This document shows positions 9,631 to 21,600 of a stretch of 64,000 nt of DNA, piece after piece (positions within the stretch are counted from its first letter, which is position 1; each line of letters starts with the position of its first letter). Position numbers and translations under genes: made by a program. The notes beneath the pieces were generated by a model. That model was given only the letters and a program-made list of their open reading frames with translations. It did not search any database and was not told the origin of the DNA. The DNA is from Siderastrea radians (taxonomy: Eukaryota; Cnidaria; Anthozoa; Scleractinia; Rhizangiidae): assembly GCA_964017195.1 (NCBI GenBank), contig OZ024894.1, positions 7,123,537 to 7,187,536 of the forward strand. Direction: 5' to 3'.

Positions 9631-12600
9631 CTAGACGAGCGTCTCCTGCTCCAGAAAGTCTTTTTGACTACTGCTCTGTTGCGTGAGTGATTCCCATTGA
9701 AACCAGTTCTCAAGCTGCCAATCCTGCCAATCCGACAGCGTGAAAGTCGGAGATTCGAAAGGTTCCTCGCGAGAGTACGCGTCATCCTCGCGAGTTAACT
9801 CGACTTCGACTTCCGTTTGAAAAGTCCATTCAGCAAACGAGGGAGGATCGTCAGCGACATAAGCTCGGCCCGGTAACGGAGATGATGAATTTGAGTCCGC
9901 GGAGACGTATACTCCGGATCCAGAAGGCGATGAAGGAGGAGTGGAATAGTTTGAGTAGGAGACTGAAGGTGACGTTGAAGAAAGCGAAGGCGAGGGAGGC
10001 TCCTCTGAGCCATCGTATCTGCACACCGACCGCGTCATGGGCGGAGTCTTGCGCTTGTTTTGTCTATAATTATAATTGTAACTTGTCGACGATAAATTAT
10101 CGTCCGGAGTAGACACTTGTCGGGGAAATACATGATCACGATAGTGTCTTGCTTCTTCGTGATTTAATGAGTAACTACGTATAGGAAATCCAGGACTGTA
10201 GTGCGTCTTATCGCTACTGCTGCGTGTTATTTGGTGAGCCGCGGGATGATGTCTCGCGCGCCAGTTTATGTCACTGACACGCGTGCCGAGCGCGTGTGAA
10301 CCGTGCGGGCGATCGACTGCACCAGCTGATAGCACGCGCCCTCTTAATGGTGTTTCGGCCTTGTCTCCTCCTTCCAAAGCGAAAAGGTCATCTTCCATGT
10401 CAGAGCTGTATAAAAAGTAAAAGTAGGTAAGAACGTATAGTTGAGACAGTGGGATTAGGTCGGTGTTCCTTTATCTGACAACGCAGTAAAAACCACAATT
10501 GGCAAATCAATTAATCAGAATTCGCAACGTGCAACCGGTGCAAACCGGTTCGCGGTTGCAAATCGCCAAGTAACAACGATAATAAATAATAAAAACTTTA
10601 TTCAAGTGTCAGATGTATATAGCCGAAAGAAAATCCCTCTACTAATAGTCTTGGTTATTTTTGTTTTTGTTTCTTATTGGGTTAAAAGCATGATTGTTCT
10701 AAGAGCCAAATTGGCCTTGGTGGGGGGGGGGGGGGTTCTGAAACTAAGAAGAAAAAGCCACGGGAACAAGAGAAAAATGGAATTTTGTAAACAGGATTCG
10801 TTGTTAAGAAGTGTAAAGAGACGATAGCCGCCAAGGAAGGGCCGGAGATAGGGAGTAGAGGGTACAGGATGAGTGAAGTTGAAACCCCACTACCCCTCCC
10901 CCAATCATATACAAAATAGAGACCCCATCAAACGCAACCAAACCAAACACTGGTTACTTTCAAATGTCAATCGAGGGACCTTTAAAAATGTGCCTTGTTT
11001 CTATTCTATTCGTCGATCTTAAACTTGACAGTTCAAGTAAAAACACTTCGCTATAATCTTTGTTTATAAAATAAAATTTATCCTTGAATCCGGTTTATCA
11101 GAACTGTCCGCAATGCTTACCTTGTCCCGTGGGTTCGTAAGAGTTTCCTTCTTAAGATGTAGTCGACTATTTCCGGTTCACTGTCAAGAAGTTGAAGAAG
11201 AACATCATGATGCACTTCCGCTGTAATCTGAAAGAGCAGAAAAAAGATGAACAAAAAATTGCTGGAGTTACTGAAGTATTAATTCCTTTAAGAACCTGTT
11301 TGGCCATCATGTCGGCGAAGATCACCCCCCCCCCTCTCCCTGCGTGCAGGCTATTGAAAGGTTTCCCATTGAGTTTGTGTTCGGGGTCTCAAGAAGGTAG
11401 TGGGGAGCTTCCGCAGGAGCCCTGAAGACTAAGACCTTTTCAGTTTTTCCCTGTTTTTACTTTGAAGCGCGCCGCCAAAGCTTCCTTGTACTTGGAACCT
11501 GAACAAAAAGAATAATCCTAATTCCTTGAGCCCTGGAGCCACATGCTTCTTCTTAAAGCTATCCAGCTTTTAACACAGGGCCCTGGAACCATAAAACCCT
11601 TTGGGAGCCTGGCTTGCACATCTTGTACATGTGGATGAAAAAGAGGCAAGCTTGAGCAAAATGTGCCTTGTCTGTGGACAAGACCACGACTCCAACCGTC
11701 GACGTTCAGTTAGAGAGATGATTTTCTCTCGTTTTGACTTCTGATTAGTCAGTTATGTGGCGATACAGTGCGCATGACACTGACCATTAGAACATCGTAA
11801 AGGGACGGACCATTAGAAAAGTTATGGGGGGGGGGTGGGGAATTTTCGAGCTGCACGAATTTTTTTCGTTAACATTTCCCTTGCAGGAATTTTTTTCCGT
11901 ATGCAAGAACTTTTTTACTCGCTGTGCGTGAATTTTTTCTCTCAATTTTCCCTTGCCTGACCTTTACTTGCCCCCTATAACTTTTCTAATGCTCCGTCCC
12001 TAGATGCAATTGCAATCGGTACCTCAAACAACTTGTCGTGATGTTCAATCATATCTTGCACCACGTCGATAATTTCTTTTCTTTCATCCGCACGAGCTTT
12101 GTCTTCTACTAGAAAGTCGTAGTGTTGACCTTTTACCTGAATGAAGTTAATGAAAAGATCTATTAGATTTATTTTTGTTGACAAATTTCTTTAGACAACA
12201 GAACAAACATGTGAGTCGATAAGCTTCAAGTTACAATGCAACTACTATAACCAGGAGTCTGGGGGAAGATAGACAAAAAATGTCAAAACACCTTCAACTT
12301 AAGTTAAACTTTCCAACTTTATTATTACTTCTTATTTGCAAAACAGAAACAACAAATTCCAACTTCAGTTGCTGGAGCCAATCCGTTCTAAGTACAATCA
12401 CTGGTACAATACAGCATTTGGATTTGGAATAAATCTGATTCAGTTGGATTTCACTGTCTAGGATGGCCCCGCCACATAGTCGCACTGTAATGAAACGCTT
12501 TTTCGCTTTTTTTTTTCAGTTCCAATATATTTACGAGCATATAAAATGCGATGATCCTTTCTCTTGAATTCTTTCTCCCGCAGTTACTATGGATTTTCAT

Positions 12601-15600
12601 TATTTTCTTTGTTTCCAGAAAAAGCCATGCATGGTGAAAAGGTTTTCCGGCTAATCAGAGACGGGTTCTATAATTCAAAGCAGGAGGTTGAATAACAACC
12701 GATGAAATATTGAAAATAATGACTTTAATAACACACCTTGTGTAAAATATTAGGGCCAATAATAATCGCTAGATTCTTGGAATTCATCTTGTTTCCTGGG
12801 ATCTGAAAGAAAGCAAAAACATACGAATTTATTCCAGGAAACACGCGCCAAGAAAGTGACGTTACACAGATAGTTTTCAGGCTCTTCTCGGTTTGTTGCA
12901 GTTGTCTGATCAACATGGCGGCAAGTGAACCCGGGTAAGTGAGATTAATCTGTGTTTTGTATAAACAGCTTTGGAAGAGATTTAACGAATACAGGAAACC
13001 TCTTATTAGGTTAAATGTCAAGGCATATTTTGCTAAACATAGATTAACTAAATAGGTTGATATTGGGAACGAAATCATAACAGGGTTCGAAACAGGAAAA
13101 CACTTCTTTTTAACCAAATATTTGCATTTGTATTTTTGGTTTTATAAGCTTTTAAAATAATCTGGCGTGCGGATAAGCTTACACATGTAAGTCCTGATAG
13201 CTTTTTTTAAATACTTCAGGTTAAACACTTAAACAGAGAGAAGATAAAGGGGAAAAAATTGATAATGAAACATTTCTGGCTTCTTGGCGAATTGTTTTCC
13301 ACGTGCAACTGTGTTTACAACTTACTTCTACACCGTTGTCATCTGTGCTATCTTCCGAACACTGTGCTACTTCAGCCAGAAATTCTAGCAGCACTTTGAG
13401 AGTGTCTCTGTTTGGTACAGGCAGCAAACAGCACAGCAGGCGAAGAGCTGATATCTGCATGTTTTGATTGTCAAATTCTGCAAAGAAATATAAATCACGC
13501 TTAAAACCTCCTCTCCTGAGTAAGGGTGGACCCATGCCAATACCAAGAGCTTGATCAGGGACCGCAGAGGGGGACGGGCTGGTAGGGCTGTAGCCCTACG
13601 ACTTTTTTGCTTGGGTTGATTTTTTAGGGCTCCACATGACATGGATAATGTATGAATTTTACCACTTGAAAGTAACAAAACGCTTCTAATCCTGCATATA
13701 CGCTTCACAAAGTCTTGGCCGGATTTGTTAGCCGTACCACTTTAAAATGGTCTCCGTGGTCCCTGTTGATACCTTCAATACTGGGAATGCTTGAAAACGA
13801 AAGCACTGATACTCATGGGCAGGTTTGGAATGGCACACCAAATTTTAACCAGGTCTTGAAATCTGGGATTCACCAGGATTAGGGACCATCTCTAGCCCTC
13901 AAAACTTAAAATGCTGATCTTACAGCATCATAAATCTTGCACGAATTTTATAAGAAATGCAGTCAACCAGGGCAGCCTTATGGCTAGTCCTAACTGTGAT
14001 CAGTGAAGCTTTTGAGCTACTCTTGTTGTGTCCTTTTAGCTCAAAATTTTCTGTCAGTGTGTCTCATGCTTGGATTATGATAGAAAAGTAAAATCTTGGG
14101 CATTTTATCATTCTTCACCCCTACAATTCAATACTGTGAATTTGACTACTTGAAAGATGATGTAGCTTGTAAAGGTCTATTCTGTGAAGAGCCTGAGTGA
14201 TGATATTGCAGTAGAAGTCTTAGCAATGATGTCAAAATATCGGAAATCAACTTTGAAAATAATGCCCAATGTCTGTAGGTATCTTACTTGTATCATATTC
14301 AACTGGAAATGCTGGCATCAGCCAAATCTTTTATAACTTCTCAGACCAATAGCAAGAGTCTGGAGTTTATGAAACAATAGTGGCCTAATGATAGATGTGG
14401 TGTGGTTTCTTTCACTTTTGATGGCTTACTTTGAGTTTCTAAGAAGGCAGAGTACAAGTCTCGGGTGAGGAGAGGTTCTGGAAGGTCTCTGAAATATTCC
14501 TTGAATAATGCTGCCACGTCATGTGGATTGTCATCTTCTGCTGTGAATCTTGTCTTCTCTCCTGAGTCAAACTGGTCCCTCATCTAGTCAGAAAATAAAT
14601 CAGTTAACTTCATTTACCCTTTAAACCCAAATATCAACATGCGTATTCCCCTCACTGGCCTCCATATATTTCTTTTTGTATTAGTTGGGAGAATGCGTTA
14701 AAAGATTGGTTGATTTTGAGCTTCGCTTAAAATGTTTAATTCGACGCACGCAACCTTTATTGTATTTGCGTTTTGAAATAGATCATGTTTTAGTTAATTA
14801 TTAATATAGCCTTATATATACCACCACGCACGTGGTAGAGACAATTATTCTATGCGTGATTCACTTCGTGTAAAGCTAGTGACTTCTTATAGTTGTGTTT
14901 GTGAAGTTAAATTCTTACCCTCCCTGCCCACTCGTTTTTGGGTCGAGAGGTTTGTCTGTGGAGTGATTGTGTAGTTTTTCTGTCATCCGCCTTTTCATTT
15001 CACTGAATAAACCTCTAATTGTGCCAAACCTAAAGAAGTTGATATTATTATAATTACCGCAAGGAGAATTGAGATATTTTATCTTTGATAATCAGTTACT
15101 GATTATTCCCATGACCTCAGTCTTTGTTTGTGCATGCATTGAATTGTGAGGAGAAAATTCTCAGTACATATTGTACAACTGCCAGGAGAAAATGCATATT
15201 TCCAATAAATATGTAGTGGAGGTGGTAGCAGGGGCTGGCATTTTCTTAAAAGTTTCCAAAAGAACAATGTTTCTCTTCGTGAAATTATATGCAAGCAATT
15301 ACTGGGGAACTGTTACTTACATAGCTTATATAATTAAATAAATTAAATAATTATATAGAATAGTAAAGTATACATACTTGTTTCATTCTCTTCTTTGAAC
15401 CTCCAACTCTAAATATACCAAGGACGTGCAGACCTAGAAAATAAAATTTATTTTAATAGAAAAAAAATTCACTGAATGGTTATGCAGCAGATAATGTCAG
15501 TTAATCAATAAGGATTTTCATTTAGTCATTCTGTTCTGTTCTGCAAGTGCAGAATACCATTTGCTTGTGATTTCTCTAAATTGCATTTATACAGAACAAT

Positions 15601-18600
15601 AATATTGGAAAAACTAAGTTACAGACTGGACATACCATGAGACTGAAGATGTTCAACCGCTTGTAAGACAATCGGAGGAACCTGAGGGAGTGGTGGACTA
15701 AGCGCAGACTGTTTGTCCATCAGACATGATGCGGAAGCTGATGATGACAGGAGTGTCAATGCATCAATAAGCCGTGATTTCCAACTTGTTGATTCTGAAG
15801 GTGTGTCTTTACTTGACTTGTTATCACTATTCTGATTTGCATTTTCGTTGGAGGATCTTGAACTTTGGGAGAGGCTTGACCCTGACGAATGTCGCCTTAC
15901 TTTTGGGGATTCATCTGGTGCCTCTTGAGTCCCAGTTGAGGTTGAGGACGACATCGATGGTGTCCCTTCCTTGAGGTTCTTCTGAGATTTTTTTGTTTCA
16001 ATGGAATCTGAAGGACCTTGAGTGACGGCTTTGTGAAGAGGAATTGCGAATACACCATTGTCTGAAACAAGGTAAAGAAATCATTTTAGAATTGGACTGA
16101 GAACTTAGAAAAAGTAAATGCCAACGGAAAATGATGGTCGTGATGATTGTGAGTTATTATCCAACTGTATTAGTTATTGTACAGAAGGCGCGCGAAACAA
16201 GTACAAATATCCCATGTTATTATTCAACAAATTGTCACTATGCCCATATATGGTAAGGAAGCCCTCAATATCTGTCATCCTACATGACAGATATCCTGCG
16301 ATATACGTAAATGACCATATTTGGAAGTGCATTGCAGATTTTCTTTCATTGCTTGTTTGGCGGCCATTTTGAAAAGCGAGGCAGTTTTAGCAGTGTTCTC
16401 CGTTAATTTTAACTGTCTGGAAGAAACTTTCCACGATTAAATGCTCTCAAAATGTCAACAAGTGTTTGCTTCAGCTCACAAAGATATCCAGAGGTTGACT
16501 TGGAATTTTCATAGTGAGAACTCAACCAAGAAAATGCTATTGCGAACGAAGCAGAACACTTGCTCACGGAAAGTTGTAAAGACTAAGTTGAAAAGATTTT
16601 AATTCACAGGAAGAGGACTTATTCTCGGTAAGGTAGCAATATTTTTTTTCCTTTGTCTTGTCATTTCCAAACATGAGTTTGTAAATAAGTCTTTTTAAGT
16701 GAACGGCAGTAAACTTCGATTTCTTGAAGTTCTGTTTTGATTTTTATTAAGCTTTATGTGTTGCTAGCTTTTAGCGTTTTTATCATAGAGCCGTAGTTTT
16801 TCTCGTTCTGAAAATGGTAGTCGATGGGAATTTGTTGAATAATAAAACAATTATCCTGCTCAATCTTGCGGAATATCCCCTGATTTAGCCTACTCGGGCT
16901 ACGGCCTCGTCGGCTAAGTATCAGGTGATATTCCGCGCGATTTCGCAGGATAATTGTTAAATATTGTACAGTTGGTTATTGTACAGTACCGTGTGCACTC
17001 ATCCTGTTACACCAGTAGTTTTCTTTCAAGTTAGTGAAAAAGGTTGAAGAAGGTTAAGTTGGATAATAAATCTCTTGTTAGATGTTTCAGTGTAAAGTAT
17101 CGCCGTATACTTTTACTCGTTGTAAATATATGGCGATACTTAACACCCAAACATCTAATAAGATATATAATTATGTTTATGATAACAATGGTAGTAACGA
17201 CATCAATTACGACAAGCAAGTTGGAAAGAATGTTGAAAGAATGTTGGCCTAATGAAGCCTATAGGCCCAGAGATGACTTGTTTAAACTGGGGGAGAGGGG
17301 ATACTCCCTTGTATGGCTTATATGGGGATGTGCGACTGGACAGGGTATAGTTTTTGGCCTCTTTGTCCTAAACAGGGTATATAATTTTTTGGGTCTGTCC
17401 TAAACAGGGAGGTAAAATGGAGGGTGTTGTCCTACACCGGGTAGGTCTTTCAGGGCTTTCTTTGTCCTAACCAGGGTCAGGGCTTCAAATCCTCAGGGGG
17501 ACCCCTATACCCAAACATGGGTCAAGTGCCCCCCCCCCCAAGGGCTCAAACATGTTACGGTGGAACTCTGCTTTCTTCTTATTACAGCGGTTTTCAAATG
17601 AGTGTCATAAAACCAAAACTGATGTAATTACTCAAACCAGTCACAACAGGAACAAAACACAAAATGAACCAATCAGAAATTGAAGAAAATATAAGTAATT
17701 AGTGCCAAGTGAGGCAAAATGCGTGCGAGTAAGTCACAATTGGTTTTGGTTCAACTTTTCATTGGTTGAGAAAGTGGCACACACTTCTTTGTCGAATCCG
17801 AGAGCAAAGTCAAGCAAAACCAAAGCAAACACAACATTACTTTCGACACTCAAATGAAAACTGCTCTAATATGACTTACCTTGTTTTCGGCTTGAACGTA
17901 CATGTATGGTCATCCGATTATCCTTTAATATTACTTTCACTTCATTGTCAAACAAAAGCTAAAGCAGTCATTTCCTTATCTGAATATCCTGTTGATCTGA
18001 CTATGTGAATGGCCTGTTCAATTTTCTCTGTGTGTAGTTTCTGTGATTATCGTAAGATACATGTTATTTACACCAACCTTTGTCTTTGTCAAAGAGACTT
18101 GAGCCAGAGTTTCTTGTTTTCCATGACAAAGCTCTCTTGAGGGACTTTCTCACAGTCCGTGCACCTAAAAAACAACAAAACACTCCGTTATTACCCACAA
18201 ATTACTTAAATACTACTAACATTACTTTAATTGAGTCATGTCATTCTCGTCCCCAAGGCTGCGATCCTTTTGGCCAGCGCAATAGCTGCCCATTTTTATT
18301 ACCAATGGTAACCGTTATTGTTTCGAATTTCTGAGGCTGCGCAGAAAGCCGGAAGTCTGTGATTGGCGGACTTCCTGCTTTCGGACCCTGCCAGAGCTCT
18401 CGATCCATGGTGCTGGCCAAAAGGATCACATATCCGGGGATGAGAATGGAGTCATGTCAGATCAGACACCCCAAAGCCTTTCACCTCATGCTCAGCCCCA
18501 CCCCACCCCCCTCTCCCTCCCCTTTTGCTTTGATAGTAAACTGAGCCTTATTGCCTACAGTGGTCAATATCACCTGTAACATCAAGGTCCATAGAACATA

Positions 18601-21600
18601 ATCAGCCACAACAGGTATTATGGCTTACAACCCTTATTGATAACCCTGACAAGCTCTTTTTATGTGTTCTTTGTTTGAATCCTTAAATGAAGCAATCTGT
18701 CACTTATAATTAAATACTTGTTATTCCCTTAATGTGGAATTAGATCTCATTAGTTATTGTAAACTAGTAAAAACTCTCCTAAGAATCAAAATACTCAAGT
18801 TATAAATCAATAACAAAAAGGAAAAAAACCTCTATGTTAACAAATAAATCAGTGACTCCTCTCACAGCTAAAAATATAAACAAGGTATTAAAATTCTTTA
18901 GATTTATGATGATAAAGACAATACTTAATCCACTTAATGTTCTGTCTCATAAATCTCTGTTATTCACTTGATATGACAAATAGAGCTTGTTATTTGATTT
19001 TTAAGCCTTCCTCTATGTGCTTAAATGTGCAATCTCTTCTTTCTATGTCAACGATGGCATAAGGTCATGCTATTTTTGGAAAAATAATTTTTTTAATTGT
19101 CTTTATTTGCTGCCTTGTAACCTAAAACGTTTAATTGATATTTATTTCATGATTTTTAAGCTTTCATTTGATTTTGTGACCAGCAAATGCATAGGACTTA
19201 TTCACTTCAAACTATATTTAGCAATAAACATGTTCATTTAAATATTTCTCAAAATAGTTAGGTTGACATTGATGTAATTCCAATACAGATTTTATCTTTG
19301 TTAATATCATCAAATTATTTTTTGTGCACTTTGTATCTCTTCTTAAAAAAAGAACATTTAACTGTCAGGTATTTTTACGAAGTTTGAATAAACTTTGTAG
19401 AAAATAGCTTTTGAAGTATGTAGAATGAAATGGGTAGTTTTCAGTACAACTAGTATTTCATTTGTGACCTTTGGACACCTGTCGTATCTGTTTAATAAAC
19501 GATTTATAGATCTTAGTGTTTTACAGTGGAGAGAGAAATCACAGGTTTGCAGGTGAAAATTAGTGAAATGTCCACTGGAAATGTGCAATCGTTTGAATCA
19601 GGTTTTGTATTATGAGCTTCCTTTTTAAACAAGGGCATGGATAGGTTCATATGAACCAAGGCCTCATTAGTTTACAAATTGGCGATGTCTTAGTGCAAAG
19701 ATGATTTATGTTACCACTGATTTGATTTGATTTGATTTGATTTGATTTGCCAAGATGCCATTCGGCCAGAGAATCGTGATCAATATTGGCTTGAATACCA
19801 AAAAAACCCTCCATACATTTCATTAAAATTGACGGATGGCACTTAACTGACAATGGTTTGTGATGAAAATTAGCAAATGCTATGTTGACAAGTATCTTTT
19901 ACTGCAAACACAATGAAATTTGCTGTTTAACAAGACAGGAATTCAAAACAAGAAAAATTTGCATGTGATTCCAAATGATCTACTTTACTATATATATCTG
20001 AAAGATCAACACTCCATAGAAGTACATGAAAGTCAAATCTTAAGCCATTTAGTGGGGTCCTAAGTTTTGAATCTGTGAATGAATTCTTGAAGTGTGTCCA
20101 TTTAACGAAAAAGATATTAAGAAGTGTGTTTCTAAGATACTTCTTGATGAGCTGGGCAATTTTGTCATAAACGTTTAGTCTAACTGGTGACAACTCAAAT
20201 GAAATGCACCGAGCAGTTCTTTCTTGTGGTACTGCCTATTGTACTATACTGTACACTGGGTGATTCCAAGTTTTGAGTCTGTGGATAAAATTCTAAAGCT
20301 CATTTAGAACCGTTCGTTTTCAAATATTTTGCAACATGAAAATTAAGTAAAGTAAATTTGAATAAAGGATTGACGATCGATTTAAGCTATTGAGATTAGG
20401 TAAGCTTTGTATTATTTATTACAGACTTGAAGGGAAATAAACATTTATCCAACTTTAATCGATTTGACTGAAAAAACAAATATTGCAGACCCAAGATCGT
20501 TTAATACCATATGAAATTAACATAAAATAAACAACCCCCATTCGGACGACGAGTTAAATAATTAATGTTTCAACTGCGTATAGAACACAGTTATTTCTTA
20601 TTCCAAAAGAAGCGAAACTGAATTATACTTAAGTACGATGCACGAATTACGTCCGACATTGAAAATTTGTACGGGACGATGTTTTTCATCCGGTATTCGC
20701 TTGCACAACAGGAAAAAATAAACCAATATTATAACGATATAAATTATAAACAGCTTACGTATTTCATTCATTTATGCAAATAACGCACGACCCATAAATT
20801 TGTACATTTGATCCAAAAGATTGCTCTTGTAAAACGTAGCAAGGGTAAATTAAGCGACATTCTGTTTTGCTTCATTGCATCGCCTTTGCGCATGTTATTA
20901 AAAAGGTGCAAAATAAACTAAATGCATTTATGGTGACATTTTCCACCTTATCTCACGCCGACAAAATTATAAAACGAACGTGTCGAATTGATATTCGCAA
21001 AGTGTTAATAAGTGCTACAGGAATTAAATTTGCGCGACTTTCGCGCGCCGAAAGTTAAAAGCTTTGCTCTCACTTGAAAACAATTTCAATAGGCTTGTAC
21101 TCCAGCGACAGGCAAACCTCTTGACCGGAAAGGTCATTAACAAGTTTCTAATTGCCTTGATTGTTTTTAATGCGAGTGTCTACTCTTTCTGTTTGGATCG
21201 AGAGCCGCATTCGAACCGTTTTTAAGTGAATTGGATTGACTGTTATTAGAAGAACCTTAAACAAAATAACGGCTATATTGTTATACCGGCATTGTTGTAC
21301 TTTACCTTTGGGTATTGTCACGTGACTTTTGAAACCCAGTTGCTTCAACCTGGTTTGTGCAACTCTTTGAAGAGCGATGCATTCTGGCACGGACAGCGCA
21401 GAGAGAGAGATGCTAGTGAGCTGCACTGTGCGTCCTTCCACAGAGCTCCAGCTAAAATTATCCTGCAATGCAAAGATAAAGTACAAAGCTCGTTAGAGCG
21501 GCCAATTTAGAAAAGCCTAATGCCTATCGCGCCTAATTGGAAATGCAAACCGCTCAGAGTTTACAGAAGCGGGGATAAGGGCAGTTTCGCGTGCGTCGAA

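Noticed and set aside
17044..17403. 119-codon plus-strand frame and its antisense partner
   Set aside because: Both are created by the foldback element at 17070-17164 and the repeat at 17280-17540.
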